A DNA stretch of 64,000 nucleotides from Leeuwenhoekiella aestuarii (GCF_004104055.1 NZ_QOVJ01000001.1:930001-994000); one strand, 5' to 3'. Counted from the first letter of the stretch, positions 35,674 through 44,653 are shown. Numbers and translations are program-made. Notes: generated by a model from the sequence alone, not told the origin.

Positions 35674-36399
35674 ATGATTGATGAATTTACGCAGAGCGGA
35701 AAACGGATTTATAAAGACTTGCAGGAAGCTGCAAAGAATCAAAAAAAATGTTTTGCCATCCTTTTTGATCCTGAAGAACATTCTGAAGATACCTTGATTC
35801 AACAGGTATTACACTTACCTGAATTTACTACACACATTCTTGTTGGCGGAAGTACAGTAACGCAGACTCAAACACAACTTACCGTTCAAATACTAAAAAA
35901 GCATACAGATTTGCCGGTAATTCTTTTTCCAGGCGATTATAAGCAGATTTCAAAAGAAGCAGACGGAATACTTTTTTTAACTCTGTTATCTGGAGAGAAC
36001 CCAGAGTATTTAATAAGGCAACAAATAAAGTCTGTAAAACAGTTACAGCATTCAGACTTAGAGATTATTCCTACGGGTTATATTTTGATTGACGGCGGAA
36101 TAAAAACTGCTGTAGAACGCGTGAGTCACACACAGGCTTTGCCACAACATGATGTTGAACGTATAGTAAGCACAGCACTTGCCGGTGAATATTCTGGTAA
36201 GAAATTGATTTATCTTGAGGCCGGAAGCGGTGCTTTAAAATCGGTTTCTACCGAAATCATTCAGGCGGTAAAGTCGGCAATCTCTATTCCGTTAATTGTA
36301 GGTGGAGGAATCAGAACTCCCCTAAAGCTTCAGCAAGCTTACGAGGCGGGCGCAGATCTTGTAGTTGTAGGTACTGCTTTTGAAAAAGGTGAATTTTAG
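35674..36399 (+). CDS. Geranylgeranylglyceryl/heptaprenylglyceryl phosphate synthase family
   Basis: This 241-residue TIM-barrel enzyme belongs to the GGGPS/PcrB family. It joins a polyprenyl diphosphate to sn-glycerol-1-phosphate through an ether bond. Visible motifs are ILFDPEEHSEDTL (Mg-binding Asp), ILVGGSTVTQ, LSGENPEYLIRQQ, YLEAGSGA and VGGGIRTPLK with the phosphate-binding glycines. Bacteroidota carry the group II enzyme, like that of some archaea. The in vivo lipid product is not established. It follows the PPTase gene with a 1-bp gap and precedes pnuC by 3 bp. Confidence 0.9.
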   Translation: MIDEFTQSGKRIYKDLQEAAKNQKKCFAILFDPEEHSEDTLIQQVLHLPEFTTHILVGGSTVTQTQTQLTVQILKKHTDLPVILFPGDYKQISKEADGILFLTLLSGENPEYLIRQQIKSVKQLQHSDLEIIPTGYILIDGGIKTAVERVSHTQALPQHDVERIVSTALAGEYSGKKLIYLEAGSGALKSVSTEIIQAVKSAISIPLIVGGGIRTPLKLQQAYEAGADLVVVGTAFEKGEF

Positions 36400-36402
36400 C
36401 GT

Positions 36403-37035
36403 ATGAATTCAATTGTAGATTTCTTTTTTGGGCAATATGCAGGTTATGAAACGTTATCAATTATTCTTGAGATCGTGGGCGTTATTTTCGGGTTGCTTTC
36501 GGTCTGGTATTCAAAACAGAATAATATCTGGGTATATCCTACGGGGATGATCAGCACCTCAATTTTTGTCTATTTATTATTAAAATGGGGTTTGCTGGGT
36601 GATATGATGATCAATGCTTATTATTTCTCGATGAGTGTTTACGGGTGGTATGTTTGGACACGTAAAATAGATGCAGAGCACGTGACGCCTATTTCAAAAA
36701 CAACTAAAAAAGAACATTTCTGGTCTGCTTTTATTTTTATTGCGACCATCATTTTTGTATTTGCTGTGTACACTGTCTTTGATAAATGGAATAGTTGGAC
36801 GGCTTATGTAGACACACTTACAACAGCCATATTTTTTGTAGGTATGTGGTTAATGGCTAAGCGCAAAATTGAAAATTGGATTTATTGGATTATAGGAGAT
36901 ATTATTTCGGTTCCCCTATATTTTTACAAAGGCTTCACATTTACCAGTTTTCAATACCTTATTTTTACTGTGCTTGCTATTTATGGCTTTATCGCGTGGA
37001 AAAAATACCTCAACAACATACCGGAAACTGCATAA
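36403..37035 (+). CDS. pnuC: PnuC-type nicotinamide riboside transporter
   Basis: This 210-residue inner-membrane protein has seven predicted helices in the PnuC (full SWEET-like) fold. Signatures are YPTGMISTSIFVYLLLKWGL near residue 45, YYFSMSVYGWYVW, and NWIYWIIGDIISVPLYFYKG near residue 160. It imports nicotinamide riboside, which is trapped by phosphorylation. The next gene is a NadR-like kinase that overlaps it, making a complete uptake-and-trap pair. Confidence 0.94.
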   Translation: MNSIVDFFFGQYAGYETLSIILEIVGVIFGLLSVWYSKQNNIWVYPTGMISTSIFVYLLLKWGLLGDMMINAYYFSMSVYGWYVWTRKIDAEHVTPISKTTKKEHFWSAFIFIATIIFVFAVYTVFDKWNSWTAYVDTLTTAIFFVGMWLMAKRKIENWIYWIIGDIISVPLYFYKGFTFTSFQYLIFTVLAIYGFIAWKKYLNNIPETA

Positions 37036-37556
37036 AAATCGTGCTCTTTGGTCCCGAAAGTACCGGGAAGACTACACTTTCAAAGAAACTCTCAGAATAT
37101 TACGATGGTGCCTGTGTGCCCGAGTTTGCTCGGGAATACCTTCAGCAGAAATGGGATGAAGAGCAAAAGATTTGTGAACCTCAAGACATACTACCCATCG
37201 CCATAGGACAGATGAAGTTGGAAAATGAAGCTGTCGATTCCGGAAAAAAAACAGTATTTTGTGATACAGATCTTTTAGAAACAAAGGTTTACAGCAAGGC
37301 ATACTATGACGGATGGTGTGATGCTCAAGTAGTAGATGCTGCAAAAAACAATACGTATGATCTCTATTTGTTAACGTATATAGATACGCCCTGGCAAGCA
37401 GATGATTTACGTGACCGCCCGGAACAACGAGAAGAAATGTTCGAGTATTTTAGACAAGCTTTAATTGATAATGATCGCCCCTACATTTTGGTTAAAGGAA
37501 GTCTAGAAGAGCGACTACAATTTATTACCAACCACTTAAATTCTTTACTAATTTGA
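36996..37556 (+). CDS. NadR-like nicotinamide riboside kinase domain protein
   Basis: This AAA-type kinase resembles the C-terminal kinase domain of NadR and phosphorylates nicotinamide riboside to NMN. The P-loop GPESTGKTTL is followed by VPEFAREYL, CDTDLLETKVYSKAY and RDRPEQREEMF-type catalytic segments. A frame extends to 36876 but lies wholly inside pnuC. The best start is GTG at 36996 (MEKIPQQHTGNC), overlapping pnuC by 40 bp, giving 186 residues. No NadR adenylyltransferase or HTH domain is present. Confidence 0.88.
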   Translation: MEKIPQQHTGNCIKIVLFGPESTGKTTLSKKLSEYYDGACVPEFAREYLQQKWDEEQKICEPQDILPIAIGQMKLENEAVDSGKKTVFCDTDLLETKVYSKAYYDGWCDAQVVDAAKNNTYDLYLLTYIDTPWQADDLRDRPEQREEMFEYFRQALIDNDRPYILVKGSLEERLQFITNHLNSLLI

Positions 37557-39097
37557 ATTTTACAGACCAAGAAATCAACGAAATCAAAGATCACGGCTTA
37601 ACTGCAAAACAGGTAGAAAGTCAAATTGATCTTTTTGTTAATGGGGTGCCTAATGTTAAACTAGTAGCACCTGCAACAACATCAGACGGAATTTTTAAAC
37701 TTGCTGAAGCAGATGAATTGAAGTTTCTAGATTTTTATGAAGATAAAAAACCAAAACTCGATCTTCTAAAGTTTACACCAGCTTCTGGTGCTGCCAGTCG
37801 TATGTTTAAAAAGATCTATCAGTTTTTAGAGGACTATGATGCTTCTAAAGAAACAATAGATGAATATCTAGAACGTACCGGGGATAACCACATGAAGAAG
37901 TTTTTTGCCGGTTATGAGAAATTTCCATTTTACAATCACATTATAGATGGGCTTGACGAAAAAACCAAGGCCGATGAAAACGCTAAGAAATATGCGTTCA
38001 TCAAAACAATGATGAGTGAAGATGGTGAGAACTACGGTAATTTGCCTAAAGGTTTGATCCCATTTCATTATTACGGATGTTATAAAGCAACAGCTTTTGA
38101 AGAGCATTTGCATGAGGCTGCAGCATATGCTGCAAAAAGCGATAAAGCAGCACTACATTTTACCGTTTCGCCAGAGCATAAGGAGGCATTCGCTAAAGAA
38201 TTTGATACCATCCACGCTTCAGTAAGTAATACAACAGGAGTAAATTTTGATGTTGATTATTCGTTTCAGAAGCCGGAAACAGACACTGTTGCTGTTACTA
38301 TGGATAATAAATTATATCGCAAGAGTGACGGTTCTTTGTTGTTCCGTCCCGGGGGTCACGGGGCATTGATTGAAAACCTGAACGATGTGGATGCAGACGT
38401 GATTTTTATAAAGAATATAGATAATGTTTTGGTTCAGGATCAGATTCAAAATTTAGCACGAAGCAAACGTATTTTAGCCGGTTTACTTTTAGAAAAGCAA
38501 GCTCAGGTATTTAAATATGCAGAACTTTTAAATAAAAATACAATTTCTGAAAACGAGCTTGAGGAGTTAGTAACCTTTTTAAAAGAAGATTTCAGTACGC
38601 GTATCGATTCAGATTATACAGATTTTTCAACAGAAGAAAAGAAAAGCTATTTAGCTGAATTACTAGATAGACCTATGCGTGTTTGCGGTATGGTTAAAAA
38701 TGAAGGTGAGCCCGGAGGTGGCCCGTTTTGGGTTGAAGATGAAAGCGGTAAGGTAGCCCTGCAAATAATTGAAAGTGCACAGGTAAACACTAAAGACGCT
38801 AAACAAGGGGAGATCTTTAAAAATTCAACACACTTCAATCCGGTAGATATTGTTGCCGGCGTACGTAATTATAAAGGTGAAAAATACAATCTACTTGATT
38901 ATGTAAATCCAGATTTAGCATTTATAGCTTATAAGACAGATGGAGGAAACGAAATCAAAGCATTAGAACTTCCCGGATTGTGGAACGGTGCGATGGCACG
39001 CTGGAATACCTTATTTGTTGAAGTGCCTTTGGAAACTTTTAATCCTGTTAAAACAGTAAATGATTTACTAAAACTATCACATCAGACAAAAGCTTAA
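37553..39097 (+). CDS. DUF4301 family protein
   Basis: This 514-residue cytoplasmic protein is of unknown function. I recognise it as the Bacteroidota DUF4301 family from its start, its FTPASGAASRMFKKIYQFL segment, and LLFRPGGHGALIENLNDVDADVIFIKNIDN, which resembles nucleotidyltransferase/UDP-sugar pyrophosphorylase motifs. A sugar-nucleotidyl role is therefore possible but unproven. The start is TTG at 37553, overlapping the kinase stop by 4 bp. Its own stop overlaps the arfB ATG by 1 bp. Confidence 0.85.
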   Translation: MNFTDQEINEIKDHGLTAKQVESQIDLFVNGVPNVKLVAPATTSDGIFKLAEADELKFLDFYEDKKPKLDLLKFTPASGAASRMFKKIYQFLEDYDASKETIDEYLERTGDNHMKKFFAGYEKFPFYNHIIDGLDEKTKADENAKKYAFIKTMMSEDGENYGNLPKGLIPFHYYGCYKATAFEEHLHEAAAYAAKSDKAALHFTVSPEHKEAFAKEFDTIHASVSNTTGVNFDVDYSFQKPETDTVAVTMDNKLYRKSDGSLLFRPGGHGALIENLNDVDADVIFIKNIDNVLVQDQIQNLARSKRILAGLLLEKQAQVFKYAELLNKNTISENELEELVTFLKEDFSTRIDSDYTDFSTEEKKSYLAELLDRPMRVCGMVKNEGEPGGGPFWVEDESGKVALQIIESAQVNTKDAKQGEIFKNSTHFNPVDIVAGVRNYKGEKYNLLDYVNPDLAFIAYKTDGGNEIKALELPGLWNGAMARWNTLFVEVPLETFNPVKTVNDLLKLSHQTKA

Positions 39098-39498
39098 TGG
39101 ATAAAAACGTGCTGTATTCAGAATGTAATTTTAGGGCAGTGCGCAGCAGTGGTCCCGGTGGTCAGCATGTAAATAAGACTTCTACTAAAGTCATGCTGCA
39201 TTGGGACCTTGATGCTTCTATTGTGTTTGATGAAGATCAGAAAGAGCGTCTTCAAAAACGGCTGTCTTCAAAATTTACATCAGAAAATCAATTGGTTTTA
39301 TCTTATGATCAAAGTCGCAGTCAGCATAAAAACAAACAAGAAGTTTTTAAAAACTTAGTACGCTTGCTAGAGAAGGCACTTATTAAACCTAAAAAGCGAA
39401 AAAAGACAAAACCTACTTTAGCTTCAAAAAGACGCAGGCTTGATTCTAAAAAGAAAAATGCAGAAAAGAAAGCCAATAGAAAACCGCCTTCTTTTTAA
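39097..39498 (+). CDS. arfB: Alternative ribosome-rescue factor / peptidyl-tRNA hydrolase ArfB
   Basis: This 133-residue protein has the release-factor GGQ motif in RSSGPGGQHVNKTSTKV near residue 20 and a basic C-terminal tail rich in Lys/Arg. The tail enters the mRNA channel of stalled ribosomes. It hydrolyses the peptidyl-tRNA on non-stop complexes. It is the last gene of the PPTase operon and overlaps DUF4301 by 1 bp; a terminator hairpin follows at 39530. Confidence 0.95.
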   Translation: MDKNVLYSECNFRAVRSSGPGGQHVNKTSTKVMLHWDLDASIVFDEDQKERLQKRLSSKFTSENQLVLSYDQSRSQHKNKQEVFKNLVRLLEKALIKPKKRKKTKPTLASKRRRLDSKKKNAEKKANRKPPSF

Positions 39499-39529
39499 GT
39501 ATTCTGAATATTTTAGAGTATTTTTTATA

Positions 39530-39557
39530 AAGTGTAGATAAATTCTACACTTTTTTT
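39530..39557 (+). terminator. Terminator after arfB
   Basis: AAGTGTAGA (39530-39538), loop TAAAT, TCTACACTT (39544-39552), then a T run. Confidence 0.9.
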
Positions 39558-39743
39558 GTGGAATATACTCTTCTTCTACACAAATCACTTTTCACCTTAT
39601 TTCTTTATTCATCCCATAATCAGCTACTTAATGGGGATGAACTGTGCTACAGTTGCTATGGTACGGTTTTGCTATTTGATTAGAAGAGTTTGTAACTGAA
39701 ACAACTCAAATAAATATAACAATAAATAAGAAAACATAGAATT

Positions 39744-40070
39744 ATGAAAAATCTAGTAATGACCGTAGCTGCAGCAGCAACAATGCTTTTCGCTACACAA
39801 AATATAACAGCACAAGAAACAGAATCTGAAGTAGCAATGACTGAGACAGAAGTACAAGCACCTGTACAGGATGGCTTTGAGAAAATTGAAACTTCAGCTT
39901 TACCAGAAACAGTTACTAATGCAGTAGCAACTGACAAAGCAGGTTCTAAAGTTGAAGAAGCGTATTTCAATGAAGAATTGAGTGTTTATAAATTGATGTT
40001 GAAAGCGGAAGGTGCAGAAGCAGAAACGGCTTACATCAATGAAGAAGGTAAATGGGTAAAGATTCAATAA
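39744..40070 (+). CDS. Small exported protein, tandem copy 1
   Basis: This 108-residue protein has a signal peptide (MKNLVMTVAAAATMLFATQN, cut after ITAQ) and a mature acidic domain: DGFEKIETSALPETVTNAVA, then KVEEAYFNEELSVYKLMLKA and TAYINEEGKWVKI. The pattern of a two-helix/strand unit ending in Y-x-N-x-x-G-x-W resembles PepSY-like small periplasmic proteins; this is tentative. It is a tandem paralogue of the next gene, 67 bp away. Confidence 0.85.
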   Translation: MKNLVMTVAAAATMLFATQNITAQETESEVAMTETEVQAPVQDGFEKIETSALPETVTNAVATDKAGSKVEEAYFNEELSVYKLMLKAEGAEAETAYINEEGKWVKIQ

Positions 40071-40136
40071 AAAGAGTCTCCCTTTTAATAAATCAATTTT
40101 AATCAAAGCACCAGTGCGTGCACAAAATATAGAGTT

Positions 40137-40463
40137 ATGAAAAATCTAGTAATGACCGTAGCTGCAGCAGCAACAATGCTTTTTGCAGCAGAAGGAGTAA
40201 CAGCTCAAGAAACCACAGGAGATGTAGCACAAGCTACTACAGAATTACAAGCTCCGGTAGATGGATATACTAAAATCGAAGTTTCAGATTTACCGGTAAC
40301 TGTGACGAAAGCAGTTGAAGAGGATAAAACTGGAGCAGATGTAACTGAAGCTTGGGTTGACTCAGAAAACAAAACTTTCAAATTGACATTAGCAACAGAA
40401 GGGGCAGAGCCAGAAACTGCATATATAAATGCTGCAGGTGAGTGGATCGAACCAAAAGAGTAG
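40137..40463 (+). CDS. Small exported protein, tandem copy 2
   Basis: This 108-residue paralogue of the preceding gene has the same length. The first 47 bases of the two genes are identical, covering most of the signal peptide, while the mature parts have diverged to roughly half identity (DGYTKIEVSDLPVTVTKAVE, ETAYINAAGEWIEPKE). Like copy 1 it may be PepSY-like. It is followed by a terminator. Confidence 0.85.
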   Translation: MKNLVMTVAAAATMLFAAEGVTAQETTGDVAQATTELQAPVDGYTKIEVSDLPVTVTKAVEEDKTGADVTEAWVDSENKTFKLTLATEGAEPETAYINAAGEWIEPKE

Positions 40464-40520
40464 GTTAGGTTTCCCTAATTTGAATTTTTAATAAATAGAA
40501 TGGTTAAAAATTCAAGATTG

Positions 40521-40548
40521 AGCCCCGATGAGAATCGGGGCTTTTTTA
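40521..40548 (+). terminator. Terminator after the tandem small exported proteins
   Basis: AGCCCCGAT (40521-40529), loop GAGA, ATCGGGGCT (40534-40542), then TTTTTT. Confidence 0.95.
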
Positions 40549-40729
40549 TGTTTTATTGACACTGCTAAAGGGTTTAATACGCCTAGGTTTTCCGCGAGGT
40601 AGTTTATTTTCAAATTCAAGCATTTAGATATAAAAAAACCGAAAGATACTTTCTTAACGTTTTTTATGATTTTATTAGTTACCGCAGTTAATGGTATTTG
40701 TACTTTTAACTCAATAATTGAGATTTGAA

Positions 40730-40792
40730 TACTCCGAGGTTTGCCTCGAAGTCAAAAGCCGTTTCTTTATAATACATTTTGGGTTTGCCCAA
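40730..40792. repeat. Two palindromes with TTTG loops upstream of the response regulator
   Basis: CGAGG-TTTG-CCTCG (40735-40748) and TTGGG-TTTG-CCCAA (40779-40792) lie in the 353-bp gap before the response-regulator gene. A weaker relative, CCGAGGCTTGTCGCGAA, lies at 50911-50926. The rest of the gap (40549-40816) shows no gene. Confidence 0.6.
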
Positions 40793-40816
40793 GGTGATTT
40801 ACTAAAACTATCTGCC

Positions 40817-42190
40817 TTGTCTAAAATACTCCTTATAGAAGATGATGTTGCCTTTTGTAAAATGCTTGAGACCTTTCTCGGTAAAAAAGGCTTTGAAGTC
40901 AAAAGCGCGTTTACAGCTGGTGAAGCTTACAAAATATTAGATGAGGGATCGACAGATCTGGTTATTACAGATGTTCGTTTGCCAGATGATGACGGACTTA
41001 GCATTTTGAATTTCATTAAAGAGAAGTATTCAGCTATCCCTGCGATTTTGATGACTGGTTATGCCGAAATTAATAAAGCTGTAGAAGCTATGAAGGCCGG
41101 CGCTTTTGATTATATTTCAAAACCGGTACGTCCTGATGAACTCTTGAAGATTATAGATAAAGCCCTCAATATTCAGGAAAATTCAAAAAACACTTCAAAC
41201 ACTTCTGAACCAAAACAAAATCTAAAAAAGAAAAGTGTGGAAGTTGCATCTGCAACAAGTACTAACTTTATAAAAGGGGTAAGTGATGCCGCAGCAAAAC
41301 TCAATCAATATGTAGATCTTGTTGCACCTACTACGATGTCAATTTTGATAATTGGCGATAGCGGTACTGGTAAAGAATATGTTGCAAAAAGTATTCACGA
41401 TAAAAGCAAGCGTAGCGATCAGCCATTTATAGCTGTTGATTGCGGTGCCATACCTAAAGAACTAGCAAGTAGTGAGTTCTTTGGTCATATTAAAGGTTCT
41501 TTTACAGGAGCAGTTACAGACAAAGTGGGGCATTTTGAAGCGGCTAATGGAGGTACACTTTTTTTAGACGAAATAGGAAATCTATCATACGAATTACAGG
41601 TACAACTGCTTAGAGCCTTACAGGAGCGAAAGGTAAAACCGGTAGGTAGTAACAAGGAAATTCCGGTTGATATACGTGTTGTTGCCGCTACTAATGAAGA
41701 TCTGGAGGAAGCTATAAAAGAGAATGAATTCAGAGAAGATCTGTATCACAGGTTGAATGAGTTTTCAATCGAGATGCCACGCCTGAGTGATCGTCAGGAA
41801 GATTTGATGCTTTTTGTAAATGTTTTCTTGGACCAAGCCAATGCAGAACTTGAGAAAGAAGTGACCGGTTTTAGTGATGAGGCTATAGAGGCTTTAAAAA
41901 GATATGACTGGCCGGGAAATTTAAGAGAACTGAAGAATATCGTAAAGCGATCGGTTTTATTAACGCAAGACGCTATTATTCCTCTAAAACTGTTGCCTCG
42001 TGAAATAATGCTTTCAAAAGAAAGCATAAAAGATGAGCCATTTGCACTCTTTAATTCTAAAAATGAGCAGGAGCTTATTTTAGATGCCTTGGAAAAAACC
42101 GGAGGTAATAAAAGCAAAGCCGCAAGACTTCTTAATATTGATCGTAAAACACTTTACAATAAACTCAAGCACTACGATATCAAGTTGTAA
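40817..42190 (+). CDS. Sigma-54-dependent response regulator, NtrC type
   Basis: This 457-residue protein, from a TTG start at 40817 (MSKILLIEDDVAFCKML), has a receiver domain with phospho-acceptor D52 (VITDVRLPDD). Its AAA+ domain has Walker A GDSGTGKE (180-187), the sigma-54 contact loop GSFTGA (227-232, Ser for the usual Ala) and Walker B GTLFLDEI (246-253). A Fis-type HTH lies at the C-terminus (KSKAARLLNIDRKTLYNKLK). A longer frame to 40718 runs through palindromic repeats and is not the likely start. It overlaps the hybrid kinase gene by 11 bp tail to tail. Confidence 0.93.
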   Translation: MSKILLIEDDVAFCKMLETFLGKKGFEVKSAFTAGEAYKILDEGSTDLVITDVRLPDDDGLSILNFIKEKYSAIPAILMTGYAEINKAVEAMKAGAFDYISKPVRPDELLKIIDKALNIQENSKNTSNTSEPKQNLKKKSVEVASATSTNFIKGVSDAAAKLNQYVDLVAPTTMSILIIGDSGTGKEYVAKSIHDKSKRSDQPFIAVDCGAIPKELASSEFFGHIKGSFTGAVTDKVGHFEAANGGTLFLDEIGNLSYELQVQLLRALQERKVKPVGSNKEIPVDIRVVAATNEDLEEAIKENEFREDLYHRLNEFSIEMPRLSDRQEDLMLFVNVFLDQANAELEKEVTGFSDEAIEALKRYDWPGNLRELKNIVKRSVLLTQDAIIPLKLLPREIMLSKESIKDEPFALFNSKNEQELILDALEKTGGNKSKAARLLNIDRKTLYNKLKHYDIKL

Positions 42191-44585
42191 GAGTTTGTCT
42201 TAGCAAATCTACCAAGGTTTTCGATTTTGCCTTAACACTTAAAATAGCCGATTGTATCTCTGCCTTAGAAATGTTTTGAAGTGAGGGTTTTTCTAATTCT
42301 TCAAGAATAGTGACAATCCCTGAAGCTTCAAGCTGTTTCATCATCGGAAGCATTTTATGTGCAGTGTCATTAATAGATTTGATGTCTATAGTTTGGGCGT
42401 TTAAACTTTCTAAACTTTCTTCAGTGCTCTCACAAAACACAGTAAGAATAGTCTTTAAAGCTTCATCATCATCACCTACAAATTCTTTCAACTGCTCAAG
42501 ACTGAATAATTCAGAGTTAGATTTTGAGACAATTGAATTGGGTTCAGTTTTCTTTTTTTCTAAAGCACTTATCGTGCTAATAGCCTGAACCAGTTCATCC
42601 GGTTTGTAAGGCTTTTTTAAGTTTTCGGCGAAGCCAAAATGTTTGTAATCTGCTTGTTTGAGCGCTCCGTTTCCGCTCAGAGCAATTACAGGTATTTGAG
42701 CAGTTTCTGAGGTTGATTTAAGCTCTTTAATTAATGCAATTCCATCCATAACAGGCATTTGTATGTCTGAAAGGATGAGGTCGTATTTTTTTGTTTTAAG
42801 CAGTTTTAAAGCTTCCTCTCCATTGTTTGCAGTATCTGTCTTTAAGTCATAAGGAGCTAGAGTAGCTTGAGTAAGTTTGATCTGTACCGATTCATCATCA
42901 ACGATTAGAATACGTTCAATTGAATTTAGATCTTCTTTTGAAACTGAAACGGATTTAACAGACTCTTGCTGTTCTGTTTTTTCAACAGGAATAGAAACGG
43001 TGAATGTACTTCCTTTGCCCGGAGTACTATTTAAAGATAATTTCCCTTTAAGTAGTTTAGTTAATTTTTTTGATATGGAAAGGCCAAGACCAAAACCGCC
43101 AAATTTGCGCTGTGTGGTTTCTTCTGCCTGTGAAAATTCTTTAAAAATGAGTTGTTGCTTTTCTTTAGGAATTCCCAGGCCGGTATCAATTACTTCAAAT
43201 TTTAGACTGCTTTTTACAATTTGTGCAGTAATGATTATGCTTCCGGTTTCTGTGAATTTATAAGCATTAGTGATGAGGTTGGCGAGTATTTGTTTGATGC
43301 GAAAAGGATCGCTTAGAAAGATTTGATTAGCCTCTTCAGAGATTTCTGTGCCAATTTCAACGCCAGGTTTTATAGGTTGTGGTAAACTTACTGCAGCAAC
43401 ATCTTCAATTAATTTTTTAGGGTTAAACGGTATTCTTTCGATAGTGATCTTACCGGCTTCAAGCTTTGAAAAATCAAGCAAATCGTTAACCAGTTTTAAA
43501 ATATAATCTCCAGATTTTTGAACAGTATCTAAATACCGTAATTGTTTAGCATCAACAGGTGTTTTTTTAAGCAATTCTGTAAAGCCTAAAACCGTATTGA
43601 GGGGAGATCGCATATCATGAGTCACTGTCGCCATTAATTGTTCTCTACTCTTTAATAGGGATTGCGCAACGGCATTACTTTTTTCAAGTTCAGTGCTGTA
43701 TTGCTGGCTACGGGACGCATCTTTAAAGATCATTATGACAAAGCCTAAAGCAAGAATAATACTGATACCGCCTATGATTTTTAAGGTGTTAGAAATTTCT
43801 TCAATACGGCTATTGAGTAGAGCTTCGCGCTGTCTCGCTGTCATCGTCCCTTCACGTTCAAGCGTACTCAGAAGATTTCTGATCTTAAGGTTGATGTCGC
43901 GGTCGTTAGCAAGTAGCGTATTTTCACGATTGATGATGTTGAGCTCGAGTTCTTTCTTTCGGGTTTCTATTTTTGCCAGAGTCTTGCGCACAGTTTGTGC
44001 CATTGAAGCCATATTCTGATCCTTATCTGTATTGTCTTTTCTGATGTATTCCATCATATCAACAATCACTTTTTTTGTATACGCATCTACAGAATCTAAG
44101 CGGGGATCATTAGCATAATCTTCAAAATAAATATCTTCTTTTATAAGTTCAGAAAGCGCTTCATCGTAATAATTACGGGAGTATTGCTCTTCGCGTAAGC
44201 GCACCATTGAGCGGATGTTGCTGGTCTTGTTTGACAGTAACATTTTGATACTGTCTAACTGTTCATTTTGTGCTTTGGTTTCTGTGAGAGCTTGTAAAGA
44301 ATCTAGCTGAATGGTGATGCTGTCAACGAGAACTTCATATTTGCCAAATTGATTCTGAGAACCCGTCGCCATCGCAGTTCTGCCTATCGTTTCGGCTTCA
44401 TAAAGATAGCTCAACGCATTGCTGGTAAAAGTGAGTTTTTGATTAGTGGCTTGTTCTTTTTTAGGAGGATATATAAAGGTTTTAATCTGCGGATAAATAA
44501 ACCAAATCGCAAAAAAGATAAGCAAACCTATTAGCAGATAGCCTGTCAAAACCTTAAGTGTTATAGAGCGTTTGGTATTTTTCAT
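42180..44585 (-). CDS. Hybrid sensor histidine kinase with receiver and HPt domains
   Basis: This 801-residue membrane kinase has TM1 at about 12-31, a 240-residue periplasmic helical sensor, TM2 at about 269-288, and a HisKA domain with H323 (VTHDMRSPLN). HATPase_c follows (N440, DTGLGI, GFGLGLSISKK), then a receiver with D607 (ILSDIQMP) and a C-terminal HPt domain with H743 (DTAHKML). All relay residues are present: H323 to D607 to H743 and then an external receiver. The convergent sigma-54 regulator is the natural partner, by position. No signal is known. Confidence 0.92.
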   Translation of the reverse strand: MKNTKRSITLKVLTGYLLIGLLIFFAIWFIYPQIKTFIYPPKKEQATNQKLTFTSNALSYLYEAETIGRTAMATGSQNQFGKYEVLVDSITIQLDSLQALTETKAQNEQLDSIKMLLSNKTSNIRSMVRLREEQYSRNYYDEALSELIKEDIYFEDYANDPRLDSVDAYTKKVIVDMMEYIRKDNTDKDQNMASMAQTVRKTLAKIETRKKELELNIINRENTLLANDRDINLKIRNLLSTLEREGTMTARQREALLNSRIEEISNTLKIIGGISIILALGFVIMIFKDASRSQQYSTELEKSNAVAQSLLKSREQLMATVTHDMRSPLNTVLGFTELLKKTPVDAKQLRYLDTVQKSGDYILKLVNDLLDFSKLEAGKITIERIPFNPKKLIEDVAAVSLPQPIKPGVEIGTEISEEANQIFLSDPFRIKQILANLITNAYKFTETGSIIITAQIVKSSLKFEVIDTGLGIPKEKQQLIFKEFSQAEETTQRKFGGFGLGLSISKKLTKLLKGKLSLNSTPGKGSTFTVSIPVEKTEQQESVKSVSVSKEDLNSIERILIVDDESVQIKLTQATLAPYDLKTDTANNGEEALKLLKTKKYDLILSDIQMPVMDGIALIKELKSTSETAQIPVIALSGNGALKQADYKHFGFAENLKKPYKPDELVQAISTISALEKKKTEPNSIVSKSNSELFSLEQLKEFVGDDDEALKTILTVFCESTEESLESLNAQTIDIKSINDTAHKMLPMMKQLEASGIVTILEELEKPSLQNISKAEIQSAILSVKAKSKTLVDLLRQTLTT

Positions 44586-44653
44586 AGGTACTAAAATTAA
44601 ACTACCCTAAAATAAAACACCTTAATTTTTTTATAAAAGCAGAAATATTGCAT

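Noticed and set aside
36876-36995. N-terminal extension of the kinase reading frame
   Set aside because: These codons lie wholly within pnuC in another frame and encode residues unlike any kinase N-terminus; GTG at 36996 is preferred.
37119-37134. CCCGAG-TTTG-CTCGGG palindrome inside the NadR-like kinase gene
   Set aside because: It resembles the repeat families seen elsewhere, but the encoded VPEFARE residues are conserved in the kinase family, so it is not an insertion.
39599-39720. Short open frame of about 22 codons before the tandem exported proteins
   Set aside because: No promoter, no conserved features; consistent with untranslated leader.
42877-43263. 128-codon frame antisense to the hybrid kinase gene
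   Set aside because: It mirrors the kinase coding sequence and is Ser-rich by codon reflection, with no independent support.
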